Of a stretch of DNA of 64,000 nucleotides, positions 8,377-16,924 are shown piece by piece (the first letter of the stretch is position 1; every line of letters starts with the position of its first letter). Made by a program: the position numbers and the translations under genes. The stretch is from JADFQT01 sp965216025 (GTDB lineage: Bacteria > Chloroflexota > Dehalococcoidia > Lucifugimonadales > UBA3495): assembly GCA_965216025.1 (NCBI GenBank), contig CBDCEX010000009.1, forward strand, positions 1 to 64,000. Direction: 5' to 3'. The notes beneath the pieces were generated by a model that was given only the letters and a program-made list of their open reading frames with translations, had not been told where the DNA came from and searched no databases.

Positions 8377-8436
8377 CCCAATATAAAAGGCCCGCCGGAG
8401 GATGGGGCCGGCGGGCCAACGCGGAGAGAAGGGGTA

Positions 8437-9684
8437 ATGAACACCACAAATATAAACCAAAGTATCCTACTTAGTCAAACCGACGAAGGGCTAGAAGTTG
8501 ACCTGTCAAGCGAACCGTCCAGAAAACTGGATAACCATCAGGCTTGGGGCGAATGGCGCGACGTACAGCGCGGCGCGTGTACCTGCGGGAGTGATTCGCT
8601 GTATTCGTACAATCACGACGAAAATTGCGCGTGGGAGATATGGGAACGCGCATACACGATAGCCCGTAAGCCTCAGCCAGCACCGTTAATAAAGCCAGCA
8701 GAAACTAACGAGTGTCCACACCTGCCCAAGACAGCAGCAGCCCTAGAATGGGCTCTGGGGCGATTGGGAGTGACGGTGCGCCAGAACATCAGACGCCACA
8801 CCGTAGACTGGCGCAAGGATGATGGCGAATGGCTGCTGATGAACGGAAGGGCGGCGGCTAGGTTCCGGTCTGACATTGAAAGCAATTTCATAGTAGACAG
8901 CTATAAGGGCCGAATACCTTTGAAATTTGGCCGCGAAGCATTTAACGAAGCTCTTGACTCCCTACTCTTTGATCACGAAATTGACCCATTCGTTGAATAC
9001 CTGGATTCGCTACATTCACCAACGGGACGGCGCAAGCTGTCTAGCTCATTGGCGCATTGCTTCCACATTGCCAAGGGATACGAGGGCTTGGCGGAATGGG
9101 CGTCAACAGCAATCTTCCTTGGGGCCGTGTGGCGAGCTTATGAGCCTGGGACCACGCTTGACGAAATGCCCATATTGGTCGGGCCTGGCGGCATCGGCAA
9201 GACAACGTTTCTCCGAATGGCTGTACCTCAGCACATACCTGGGCTATATGACAGCGGCCTGGACCTGGCTGGCGATGCCAAAGGCAGGGTTGAAGCATTG
9301 CAGGGTAAGGTGATCGTGGAGTGCGCGGAAATGATGGGAGCTACAGCAGGTGACGCCAACAAAATCAAGGACTTTATCAGCAGGGTTGACGATGGAAGCG
9401 TAAGGCTGGCGTATCGGCGCGACCCTGAGCCTTGCCCAAGGCGTTGTGTATTGGTGGGTACAGCAGATAGGGCTAAGTTTCTAAGGCACGATAAGAACCC
9501 AAGGCGGTTTGTACCGATAGTGCTGGAAAGTGGAAAAGTGTACAAAGTACATAGATACATGGATACCCACCGTGACCGGCTATGGGCAGAAGCGGTAGAA
9601 ATGTACGGCAAGGGAGTACCACCACGATTACCAGAAGAATTGAAGCTAGCGGCACACGATATGGCCCTAAAGGCGATGGTCTGA
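8437..9684 (+). CDS. VapE-like P-loop ATPase/helicase (415 aa)
   Basis: The ATG follows GAGAGAAGGGGTA. Residues 1-90 hold a cysteine pair region (CTCGSDSLYSYNHDENC) of unknown role. From about residue 180 the protein matches virulence-associated E (PF05272) ATPases: PILVGPGGIGKTTFLR (Walker A), KVIVECAEMM (Walker B), RVDDGSVRLAYRRDPEP and RCVLVGTADRAKFL (sensor region), ending with the DRLWAEAVEMYGKG helix. These proteins act as replicative helicase-like ATPases in satellites and PICIs. No primase domain is visible, so host or helper primase would be needed. Confidence 0.88.
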   Translation: MNTTNINQSILLSQTDEGLEVDLSSEPSRKLDNHQAWGEWRDVQRGACTCGSDSLYSYNHDENCAWEIWERAYTIARKPQPAPLIKPAETNECPHLPKTAAALEWALGRLGVTVRQNIRRHTVDWRKDDGEWLLMNGRAAARFRSDIESNFIVDSYKGRIPLKFGREAFNEALDSLLFDHEIDPFVEYLDSLHSPTGRRKLSSSLAHCFHIAKGYEGLAEWASTAIFLGAVWRAYEPGTTLDEMPILVGPGGIGKTTFLRMAVPQHIPGLYDSGLDLAGDAKGRVEALQGKVIVECAEMMGATAGDANKIKDFISRVDDGSVRLAYRRDPEPCPRRCVLVGTADRAKFLRHDKNPRRFVPIVLESGKVYKVHRYMDTHRDRLWAEAVEMYGKGVPPRLPEELKLAAHDMALKAMV

Positions 9685-9851
9685 CACAAACTCAAAAAGG
9701 CCGTGTCGGATTTTGTGCCGGATTTTGTGCCAGCTTTTTTCCCCTTTCCGTATCTAATTTCTTCTCTATAACTCTCTTGACACAACTGACACAGGAAAAT
9801 GCTCCCTATAGAAAGTAAAAATAACAAGTAATATTAAGAGGTAGCTACGAA

Positions 9852-9950
9852 ATGACAGAAAAGTATGACATATCAGGGGTTTTCTGGTGCAGTAAGTGGA
9901 GTTTTCCGAGCAATGGCCTAGCTAATTGGGACAAGCGCAATCAAGAATGA
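9852..9950 (+). CDS. Possible very small protein (32 aa)
   Basis: ATG ACA GAA AAG begins a 33-codon frame, preceded by GAGGTAGCTACGAA. The sequence MTEKYDISGVFWCSKWSF is not recognisable. The surrounding gap 9685-10026 has no other gene candidate. Near 9700-9735 it carries two back-to-back copies of CGGATTTTGTGC. Given weak support this may be non-coding. Confidence 0.25.
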   Translation: MTEKYDISGVFWCSKWSFPSNGLANWDKRNQE

Positions 9951-10026
9951 GGATAAACGCTATGCTAATTGGTACAAATCACCCATGAATGAGGACACTG
10001 AACACCACAAGAACGGAGGTTGAAGG

Positions 10027-10380
10027 ATGCAAGGGTATAACCTGACAGCGCAAATCCAGCATGAACGGTTGTTGAAAGAGCTTAACGGCACGTTCGGAGT
10101 GTTGAACCACTTTGATGATGTGATAAGTGGGTTGGGAGCGTATGCCGGCACTATGGATGGTGATGAAGACGACTTTCCAGACTACGACGGCGCGGAGGAT
10201 TTCCCTATCTTCGATGCACATAAGTTGATGCAAGAGTTTGCTGCGTACTTCAGCGCTATGATGGAGGGCGAATATGACAAGGCAATAGAATATCGCGCCG
10301 AACTGCACAAAGCGGCAATAGAAATGGTACGTGCAACACTTCCCGACAGCTTGGGGAACACAACAAAGAACGGAGGATGA
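10027..10380 (+). CDS. Hypothetical element protein (117 aa)
   Basis: CGGAGGTTGAAGG precedes the ATG, a strong ribosome-binding site. The protein is acidic in the middle (MDGDEDDFPDYDGAEDFP) and helical at both ends. I do not recognise a family. It is followed by a 3-base gap, with a repeated CGGAGG signal, to the next gene, so the two are co-translated. Position between the replication ATPase and the terminase suggests an accessory or small-terminase-like role, but no motif proves it. Confidence 0.6.
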   Translation: MQGYNLTAQIQHERLLKELNGTFGVLNHFDDVISGLGAYAGTMDGDEDDFPDYDGAEDFPIFDAHKLMQEFAAYFSAMMEGEYDKAIEYRAELHKAAIEMVRATLPDSLGNTTKNGG

Positions 10381-10383
10381 GCA

Positions 10384-10701
10384 ATGAAACACTGTCAAGG
10401 ATGCGGGCGAGAGGAAGATTTAGTCCGCGTCGGTCAAGGACTGGATATTTGCGCCGTCTGCCAGCGGATATATCACGTCGTTAAAAGCAAGGCCCCGACA
10501 ATTGATGACCAGAAGGCATTGGAAGTGGTGCGCGACGTGATTGGACAGTTTGTGCCATCAGAGGACGTCCTCCGAAATGCCATCATTGATATGGCTGCGC
10601 AAGGTAAGTTCATCATGCGTGTTGGTGATGATGGTGTTGCGCGGTATGGGATGGCCGACTGGTTTCGCGCTCAATTGGACCGTGAACGGGCAGATGACTA
10701 G
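10384..10701 (+). CDS. Zinc-ribbon hypothetical protein (105 aa)
   Basis: CGGAGGATGAGCA precedes the ATG. The N-terminus MKHCQGCGREEDLVRVG followed by DICAVCQRIYH is a four-cysteine zinc ribbon. The rest (VVRDVIGQFVPSEDVLRNAI) looks like a small helical domain. Its location directly upstream of the terminase large subunit is where a small terminase would sit, but the sequence does not match a terminase small subunit family I know. The stop overlaps an in-frame upstream ATG of the terminase frame. Confidence 0.6.
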   Translation: MKHCQGCGREEDLVRVGQGLDICAVCQRIYHVVKSKAPTIDDQKALEVVRDVIGQFVPSEDVLRNAIIDMAAQGKFIMRVGDDGVARYGMADWFRAQLDRERADD

Positions 10702-10786
10702 CCCCCGTATGGCACCACCGACTAGCCTTGAGGACACCTGCCGGAACGAATCGCGGGGGGCAAGTCCACCGCAGAGGGGAGTGTAC

Positions 10787-12304
10787 GTGCAACACACAAT
10801 CGCTAAAGACCTGGAGCGATACATCGAAGGGCTGGTGATACCGCAAGGCCGATTCGCGGGCCAGCCGTTCCGCCTATTCCCTTGGCAAAAGAGGTTCCTT
10901 CGGGGGGCATTTGGCCAACCGGACGACGCGGCCCTAACTTTGGGACGTGGGGGCGGTAAGACAACTTTCATTGCGGCCATTGGCGCGGCCTGTGTGGACG
11001 GGCCGTTGGTGGAACCTAACTCCGAATCTCTGATAGTGGCCAGCAGCTTTGACCAAGGGCTGATTGCTTGGCGTCATGTACTGCGGCTGCTGGGGCCGGT
11101 CCTGGACCGTGACGGGGTAGGCACCCATAAGCGTTTCAGGCTACAGGATTCAGCCAACCGTGCGACGCTGACAGACACCCGGACGGGCGCGATGTTGAAG
11201 GTTCAAGGAAGCGACCCACGACGGCTACATGGGGCAGCTCCTCGGTTGCTGATAGGGGATGAATTGGCGCAATGGCCGCCGGCGCAAATTGACGCCATGC
11301 TAGCGGCCTTGGAAACCAGCAGGGGCAAAATCGAGGACAGCAGGGCGCTTTGGATTGGCACACGGCCAGCCGGAGCAGAGCATCCTTTCGAGAGATACCT
11401 ACAGGGCGGCGTAGGGTACGCACAGATTCACGCGGCTGGCCCCGGTGACCCACCATTCCAGCGGCGGACGTGGAAGAAAGCCAACCCTGGCCTAGACCAT
11501 CTGCCGGACCTTGAGGCTGCTATACGGCGGGAAGCTGCTGCCGCCAAGCGTGACCCAGCACGGCTAGCGGCTTTCAAGGCGCTGAGGTTAAACCTTGGTA
11601 TCTCGGACGTGGAACGGCAACATCTTCTACCCGTGGAAGTCTGGCGCGGGATTGAGGGTAAGGCTGACCGTGACGGGCCGTGTTTTTGGGGCGTGGATTT
11701 AGGGACTTCGGCGGCTCAATCCGCAGTCGCTAGTTATTGGCCAGACACCGGGCGGCTGGAATGTCTAGCGGCTTTCCCGTCATTACCCAGCCTTGCCGAC
11801 CGTGGGCAAACGGATGGCATAGGACCGCTTTACAGTGAGTGTGCTAGGAGAGGTGAATTGTTGACCCTTGGGGAAAATGCCGCCGACGTTGGGGCGCTCC
11901 TGGGGGTTGCGCTGGACAGGTTCGGGCAACCCAAACGGATAGCGTCTGACCGTTGGCGCGAGGCTGAATTGAAGGATGCTATCAAGGGTGTGGGCATAGG
12001 GAGCGGGCGGCTGGACCTGCGGGGGATGGGATTCAAGGATGGGGCCGAAGACGTGCGGATGTTTACCCGCGCTTGCCTTGAGGGGCGCGTTACTCCCGTT
12101 CCTTCGCTGCTGCTGGCGTCTGCGATGGCTGAGGCTCGGACGGTGATTGACCCTGCGGGCAACGCGAAGTTGGCGAAGGGAACCGAGGGCGGGCGGCGGT
12201 TGCGGGCGCGGGATGATGCGGCGGCGGCTGGAATCCTTGCCGTGGGGCTGGCAGAACGGCAACCGAAGCGCACCGGCGGTTGGACTTCCGGGTTGATAGG
12301 ATGA
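10787..12304 (+). CDS. terL: Phage terminase large subunit (505 aa)
   Basis: This is the DNA-packaging motor. RLFPWQKRFLRGAF is the adenine-binding (Q) region. TLGRGGGKTTFIA is Walker A, PRLLIGDELAQW is Walker B with catalytic Glu, and GVDLGTSAAQSAV begins the RNase H-like nuclease with its first Asp; later acidic residues include IASDRWREAELKD and ARDDAAAAGILA. The GTG at 10787 is chosen because AGAGGGGAG lies just upstream. An in-frame ATG at 10694 overlapping the previous stop would add 31 residues. Length and motif order fit a Terminase_1 family protein. The stop overlaps the HNH start as ATGA. Confidence 0.9.
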   Translation: MQHTIAKDLERYIEGLVIPQGRFAGQPFRLFPWQKRFLRGAFGQPDDAALTLGRGGGKTTFIAAIGAACVDGPLVEPNSESLIVASSFDQGLIAWRHVLRLLGPVLDRDGVGTHKRFRLQDSANRATLTDTRTGAMLKVQGSDPRRLHGAAPRLLIGDELAQWPPAQIDAMLAALETSRGKIEDSRALWIGTRPAGAEHPFERYLQGGVGYAQIHAAGPGDPPFQRRTWKKANPGLDHLPDLEAAIRREAAAAKRDPARLAAFKALRLNLGISDVERQHLLPVEVWRGIEGKADRDGPCFWGVDLGTSAAQSAVASYWPDTGRLECLAAFPSLPSLADRGQTDGIGPLYSECARRGELLTLGENAADVGALLGVALDRFGQPKRIASDRWREAELKDAIKGVGIGSGRLDLRGMGFKDGAEDVRMFTRACLEGRVTPVPSLLLASAMAEARTVIDPAGNAKLAKGTEGGRRLRARDDAAAAGILAVGLAERQPKRTGGWTSGLIG

Positions 12305-12585
12305 AGCGGCACCTCGCTCTAAACCGGAAGCTATGGCGGCGAGTGCGCCTACAGGTAATGGACCGTGACGGCTGGCGTTGTCAGACTTGCGGCCATGTTG
12401 GGCGAGAGTGTGACCATATCATCGCCTTATTCAAGGGCGGGCCGGAGTACGACTTATCAAATTTGCAATGCCTTTGTAAAAAATGTCATATAGCGAAAAC
12501 CCGTCTTGAAAATAGGACGGTTCTGCACGAATCCCAAGACGCATGGGACGCTTTCGTAAAGGAATTGTTGCTAGGCGTGGTATAA
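12301..12585 (+). CDS. HNH endonuclease (94 aa)
   Basis: The ATG overlaps the terminase stop (ATGA). Motifs: VMDRDGWRCQTCG, GRECDHIIALFKGG (DH of HNH), DLSNLQCLCKKCH (N and H with two zinc-binding cysteine pairs). HNH proteins beside TerL assist cos-type cleavage during head packaging in HK97-like and related phages. Translational coupling with TerL supports that role. Confidence 0.9.
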   Translation: MKRHLALNRKLWRRVRLQVMDRDGWRCQTCGHVGRECDHIIALFKGGPEYDLSNLQCLCKKCHIAKTRLENRTVLHESQDAWDAFVKELLLGVV

Positions 12586-12619
12586 TCGTTATATCAGAAC
12601 ATTTGGAGGCTAATAAGCC

Positions 12620-13837
12620 ATGACCCCAATACAGACCTTGGCGGTACGCGCCGGTGAACTCCGCTCCCGTTTGGGAGAGCTTGGCGGCATGGCTGAACTC
12701 TCCGAGGAAAACCAGAAGGAACTTGATAACCTGCGCTCCGAATATATGGACAATGAGCGGAAGCAAGGCGCATTGACCATTGCCGGTGACGTGATACCAG
12801 AACCCATAGAAACCCGTGACGACGCTCAGGGGCGGGAAATACGGCGTCTACTGGCGCGGGCCAACCTGGGGACCATGCTTGAAAACATCATGGAACAACG
12901 CTCCCACGACGGGGCCGAAAAAGAGGTAAACGACCATTACGGGCTAGGCTATCGACAGATTCCTATCACCATGCTAAGGGATTGGGCGCAACCGTTGGAA
13001 ACCCGCGCTCGGACCGAAGCGCCGGCGAATGTACAAGGGAACCAAGATGAGGTGCTGGACTACGTTTTTCCGATGGCTATGGCCAGCTTCCTAAATGTGG
13101 ATATGCCGACTGTGCCAGTAGGTGCAAAAATCTACCCTGTAATGTCAACATCGCCAACCATCGCGGTGCCGGCGGAAGGCGTGACGGTTCCCGACACAAC
13201 GGGAATATTCCTGGCTGAATCCCTCAGCCCAGGGCGGCTCCAGGCTGCCTACACATTTTCTAGAGAGGATAAAGCTACCTTCCCCATGATGGAAGAAACC
13301 CTGAGAGAATCCCTAAGCATGGGAATTAGCGACGGGTTGGATGCCCAGGTTATCGCTGGCATCAACGGTCTGCTAGGTACCAGCGGGTTGACCTTACGGA
13401 CTGGCGATGCTGGGGCGGAAGCTACCTTTGCGACCTATCGCGGTCTGCTATTCGACTCCGAAACCATTGACGGGCGCTATGCTTCTATGCCAGCGGATAT
13501 TCGGATGGTGATGGGACCGGCGGCTTTCAACCATGCTGGCGGCATCTACCGGACAGCCAATAGCGATATATCCGCTCTTGAAAATCTAATCTCGAATTCC
13601 GGCGGTGTCCGAGCTTCTGCCCATGTTCCCGCACCGTCCACCAATGACCAAGACGTGATAGTTCGTAAGGGTATGCGGAGGGCGATGGTGGCGCCCCTGT
13701 GGATGGGTTTGGATATAATTTATGATGAACTGACCCAGGCGGCTACTGGCGAGATAGTCCTAACCGCTGTTGCGCTCTTTAGCGTCAAGATAATTAGGGC
13801 CGATGACTTCCAGCGCCGGGCCGTCCAGGTGGCCTAA
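12620..13837 (+). CDS. HK97-fold major capsid protein (405 aa)
   Basis: A TATAAT-like box (GGTATAATCG) and TTTGGAGG lie in the 35-base gap before the ATG. Residues 1-60 form a charged coiled-coil scaffold arm (ELRSRLGELGGMAELSEENQ). The body has PMAMASFLNVDMPTVPVG, AESLSPGRLQAAYTFSRED, the E-loop/spine helix DGLDAQVIAGINGLLG, and an A-domain end LWMGLDIIYDELTQAATG. These fit Phage_capsid (HK97 gp5-like) proteins; the N-terminal arm would be removed by the protease encoded two genes downstream. Confidence 0.88.
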   Translation: MTPIQTLAVRAGELRSRLGELGGMAELSEENQKELDNLRSEYMDNERKQGALTIAGDVIPEPIETRDDAQGREIRRLLARANLGTMLENIMEQRSHDGAEKEVNDHYGLGYRQIPITMLRDWAQPLETRARTEAPANVQGNQDEVLDYVFPMAMASFLNVDMPTVPVGAKIYPVMSTSPTIAVPAEGVTVPDTTGIFLAESLSPGRLQAAYTFSREDKATFPMMEETLRESLSMGISDGLDAQVIAGINGLLGTSGLTLRTGDAGAEATFATYRGLLFDSETIDGRYASMPADIRMVMGPAAFNHAGGIYRTANSDISALENLISNSGGVRASAHVPAPSTNDQDVIVRKGMRRAMVAPLWMGLDIIYDELTQAATGEIVLTAVALFSVKIIRADDFQRRAVQVA

Positions 13838-14125
13838 ATGTCCATGTTCCTACTGTCCCTAACTGGAACCCCCGTTGACGTATCCGCGCTTTGGAGCGTT
13901 GGCGTGGGTTCCGCTTTTAAAGCGCGCGGTCAGAACCTGGGGCAATTTGCCATCTATCGAATGGTGGCGGCAACCGCTCCAACCGACCTTGACGGCGCGG
14001 TATTCCAGTATCAGCCTGGCGAGATTTTCACCTTCGCTGTACACGCTGGGCCAGCAGACGGGAATACCTACTTTGCCACTGGCGGGGAAACCGTGCGCGT
14101 GGTGCTAGAGGATAATTTGCCGTGA
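13838..14125 (+). CDS. Hypothetical head protein (95 aa)
   Basis: It begins one base after the capsid stop and ends overlapping the protease start, so it is part of the head operon. The protein MSMFLLSLTGTPVDVSALW is beta-rich and ends VRVVLEDNLP. No family is recognised. Its position next to the capsid gene suggests a decoration or head-stabilising protein, by inference only. Confidence 0.65.
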   Translation: MSMFLLSLTGTPVDVSALWSVGVGSAFKARGQNLGQFAIYRMVAATAPTDLDGAVFQYQPGEIFTFAVHAGPADGNTYFATGGETVRVVLEDNLP

Positions 14126-14838
14126 TGGAATTCGGATACTTCACTGGCGAGCTAGAGATACGACAAGGCGGCGGTCACGGTGTTCTGAGCGGGCGCATGG
14201 CCTACAACCAAACGGCGACCGTTGCCAGTCGTGGGCGCGTTAGGAAGGAACGGCTAGGGCCGGACGCTATGGGTTGGCAGATTAAAGAATTTGCCAAGCT
14301 CCAGACCGAAATGCAGACCATGTTGAGCAGCACCGTAGACAAGGCGCGGCGACTAATCCTTGAGCAAGAAATGGAAAGGCGGAATGTCCACGTCCTAGCG
14401 GGCCATAGCTTCGACCGGCCAATGGGAGACTTGAAGCATGGAACGGCGCGGATAACCTCGGATGCTGACTCCCTTGCTTTTGAAGTGGACCTACCCGACC
14501 CGGAGGATATGCCCACCTACATGGCCGATGTTGTGAAGGAAGTTAGAACACAACGGGCCGGCGGCATTAGTCCGGGTTTCTTTATGCCACCAAAGGATGT
14601 TGTGGCAGGTGCCGAAGAATTGCTACCTGAGCCTGGCAACCCTGGCGTAATGATTAGGCTTGTACGCACGGCGGTTATGCCGGAGCTATCCATAGTAACT
14701 AGACCGGTCTACCCTTCCACCATTGATATGCGGGCCGATGCTATGGGCATCATGGAACGGCGAGCGGCGGAATGGGAAGCGTTGGAAATGCCGGAAGCGC
14801 CAACCCTTGCACCCAGGAGAGTCTACCTGTGGCTGTGA
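14125..14838 (+). CDS. HK97-family prohead protease (237 aa)
   Basis: The ATG at 14125 (overlapping the previous TGA) has GAGG about 11 bases upstream; a GTG at 14122 is the alternative. Conserved features: HVLAGHSFDRPMGDL (catalytic His), RAGGISPGFFMP (catalytic Ser) and AVMPELSIVTRPVYP, the fold-completing motif of U35 proteases. An insertion (KEFAKLQTEMQTMLSSTVDK) precedes the His. It would trim the capsid arm during maturation. In most HK97-type modules the protease precedes the capsid gene; here it follows it. Confidence 0.82.
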   Translation: MEFGYFTGELEIRQGGGHGVLSGRMAYNQTATVASRGRVRKERLGPDAMGWQIKEFAKLQTEMQTMLSSTVDKARRLILEQEMERRNVHVLAGHSFDRPMGDLKHGTARITSDADSLAFEVDLPDPEDMPTYMADVVKEVRTQRAGGISPGFFMPPKDVVAGAEELLPEPGNPGVMIRLVRTAVMPELSIVTRPVYPSTIDMRADAMGIMERRAAEWEALEMPEAPTLAPRRVYLWL

Positions 14839-15143
14839 CGATTGTACTTACATCGTTTCAAAAGGAACTAAGGCTTACCGGCCTGGGTAGTGAAATGGAC
14901 ATTTCTACCCGTCTACTGCTATACGTCACGACGGCAATCTCCGAGTATTTGGGCGCAACCGCCTATGCTTCTACACCTGATGATGTGGCCAACCAAGCGG
15001 CAATCCTCTTAGGCCAATACATATACGACCGGCCAACGGCGAGCGCGGGTGTGCGCTTCGCCAACGTATTCCGAAACTCCGGCGCGGCCTACGTGCTAGC
15101 TCCCTACCGCTCCCACAATGGCGGGTTAACCAATGGCGCTTGA
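14829..15143 (+). CDS. Head-tail connector protein (104 aa)
   Basis: CCAGGAGAGTCTACCT precedes the GTG at 14829, which overlaps the protease stop. The protein has DISTRLLLYVTTAISEYLGA, NQAAILLGQYIYDRP and a C-terminal FRNSGAAYVLAPYRSH. This three-helix pattern with a late NSGA...LAPYR matches gp6-like head-tail connectors of HK97-type phages, which sit under the portal ring. Assignment is by pattern. Confidence 0.7.
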   Translation: MAVTIVLTSFQKELRLTGLGSEMDISTRLLLYVTTAISEYLGATAYASTPDDVANQAAILLGQYIYDRPTASAGVRFANVFRNSGAAYVLAPYRSHNGGLTNGA

Positions 15144-15501
15144 CCGTGAAATCACCGTCTATCTTCAACAGCCTGGCTATCGTGACCAACATGGCGAGTA
15201 TGTCGTTGGTACAAGGTCCACCTTGCCAATGTGGGCCGAAAGGGTTGATTTGGAGTATGCCGACACACCCTTGCCAGGCGGTAGGAGAGACACAATACGG
15301 CGGCAGTACCGTGTCCGGTGGGTTCACGAATTGGCTTTCGCTTCACCGTCTCAAGTTACCGTGTCTGATGGCACAAGCGACCATAGCAGCCTAACCCCAA
15401 TTCTCATTGAATTGGGAGTTGATGGCATTACAGAAGTTACCGGAAAGTTTGGGAAACAACGGCGGCGCTTCCTCAACCTTGATCTGATTTGGAGTAACTA
15501 A
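15133..15501 (+). CDS. Head-closure/adaptor protein (122 aa)
   Basis: The ATG overlaps the connector's end by 11 bases. The sequence has GTRSTLPMWAERVDLEYADT, RRQYRVRWVHELAFASPSQ and RRRFLNLDLIWSN, the beta-barrel layout of SPP1 gp16-like head-closure or phage head-tail joining proteins. It provides the surface to which a tail would attach; no tail genes follow, so the tail is presumably supplied by a helper. Confidence 0.7.
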   Translation: MALDREITVYLQQPGYRDQHGEYVVGTRSTLPMWAERVDLEYADTPLPGGRRDTIRRQYRVRWVHELAFASPSQVTVSDGTSDHSSLTPILIELGVDGITEVTGKFGKQRRRFLNLDLIWSN

Positions 15502-16560
15502 ATGCGCTGGCCTTGGCAATCGGCGGATTCGCCGGCGGAAACCAGACAGACCAACAGCTATAGCGACACGCTGATAGCCGCTCTGCTGGCGCGGGCGCAA
15601 GGTAAGGCTATGGCTATCCCATCGGCTACGGCGGCTCTAGAATCGTGCGCTGGGACCGTAGGGCGGGCGTTTGCGGCGGCGGAAGTGTCGGGCCGACCTG
15701 CAATAACCAACGTCTTGACGCCAAGTTGCCTAGAGCTAATCGGGCGATCCCTGGTAAGGCGTGGTGAGGCTGTCTTTCTGATTGATGTTGACGGCGCGGG
15801 CAGTCTCCGATTGCTTCCTGCCGATTCTTGGGACGTGGAAGGAAACCCACAACCTGATTCTTGGTGGTATCGGGTAACGGTTGGCGGGCCAAGCGGCACG
15901 TTGACCTGGCCCTACGTTCCGGCGGCGGGTGTCCTTCACTTCCGTTATGCGGTAGAGGCGTCTAGCCCTTGGCGCGGCAATGGACCTGTCCAGGTGGCCA
16001 GTTTAGCGGGCAAGCTATCAGCCGAAACCGTGAACGCCTTGGCGAATGAGGCCAGCGGGCCAATTGGTCGTCTGCTGGGGATTCCGGTTGACGGTGATGA
16101 TTCAAGCGTTGATGGGTTGAAGTCTGATATAGGGGCGGCTGCGGGCCGCATGGTGGCGGTGGAAACCGGAGACTGGAACGCTTCAACGGGCGGCATGGTG
16201 GACCTAAAGACGGCGCGGTTTGGAGCGGAACCACCACGCGCCCTAATCGAGCAAGCCAAACTAGCTAGCGCCGAAGTTATGAGCGCGTGCGGTTTCAACC
16301 CTTCCCTTTTCCAAGCTGGCGATTCAGCCAGTCTTAGGGAAGCTTGGCGCTTGGGATTGTTTGGCGTCATAGCTCCCTTGGGGCGGCTGGTACAGTCTGA
16401 GATTATGGAAAAGCTGGACAGTGGCGTTAGCCTGTCCTGGCAGGAACTCAGTGCCTCAGACCTTAGTGGGCGGGCGCGGGCCTTTCAATCAATGGTAGGT
16501 GGCGGTATGGACGTGTCCCAAGCGGTGGCCATTGCCGGCCTTATGGCGTCCGATGATTAG
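15502..16560 (+). CDS. Phage portal protein (352 aa)
   Basis: The ATG directly follows the adaptor stop. Portal (HK97 gp3-like) features: LTPSCLELIGRSLVRRGEAVFLID, RLLPADSWDV, SSPWRGNGPVQVASLAGKLS, then a clip/stem region SAEVMSACGFNPSLFQAG and SLREAWRLGLFGVIAPLGRLVQ. It forms the dodecameric DNA gate bound by TerL. It is the last structural gene, far from TerL; in classical phages the portal follows TerL directly. Its stop overlaps the next ATG. Confidence 0.85.
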   Translation: MRWPWQSADSPAETRQTNSYSDTLIAALLARAQGKAMAIPSATAALESCAGTVGRAFAAAEVSGRPAITNVLTPSCLELIGRSLVRRGEAVFLIDVDGAGSLRLLPADSWDVEGNPQPDSWWYRVTVGGPSGTLTWPYVPAAGVLHFRYAVEASSPWRGNGPVQVASLAGKLSAETVNALANEASGPIGRLLGIPVDGDDSSVDGLKSDIGAAAGRMVAVETGDWNASTGGMVDLKTARFGAEPPRALIEQAKLASAEVMSACGFNPSLFQAGDSASLREAWRLGLFGVIAPLGRLVQSEIMEKLDSGVSLSWQELSASDLSGRARAFQSMVGGGMDVSQAVAIAGLMASDD

Positions 16561-16924
16561 GGCAACGTGTGAAATATGCAACGGGTTGATGTCTTGGAAC
16601 GAGGATACCGGCCAGACTTGCTTTCAATGCGGGCGGTCAGGGTATCGCCGGCTACCAACGGCCAAGGAATCGAGGGAAACGAGGAAGGAACCAACGATGT
16701 TTCCGGTGGCAACTTACGAGCCAAAGGAAACGGATTGCCCGCATTGCTTACGTTCGCCGCCATCGCACCGTAGAGACTGCATTACAAGAGAACCTAAAAT
16801 GGCAATGGGTCTAGGTAGTCCGCCCACGATTGCATCAACGGGCGGCGTTGGTCCAGTAAATCGCTCCGGTAGTAGGCGCGTTCAACCTGATTCCCTACGG
16901 CGTGGGCAAGGGACATCTCGATAG
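16553..16924 (+). CDS. Double zinc-ribbon protein (123 aa)
   Basis: ATG ATT AGG overlaps the portal stop. The protein has CEICNGLMSW...CFQCGRSGY and, 50 residues on, CPHCLRSPPSHRRDC, two zinc-binding knuckles. The second resembles the small phage finger of the gene at 8215. Beyond residue 85 the frame runs antisense to the integrase 3' end and is low in information, so that part may be junk. Function unknown. Confidence 0.5.
   Translation: MIRATCEICNGLMSWNEDTGQTCFQCGRSGYRRLPTAKESRETRKEPTMFPVATYEPKETDCPHCLRSPPSHRRDCITREPKMAMGLGSPPTIASTGGVGPVNRSGSRRVQPDSLRRGQGTSR

Noticed and set aside
9685..10026. Candidate origin or repeat array after the VapE-like gene
   Set aside because: Only two short copies of CGGATTTTGTGC are present; too little for an iteron array or CRISPR. 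No CRISPR array was seen anywhere in the window.
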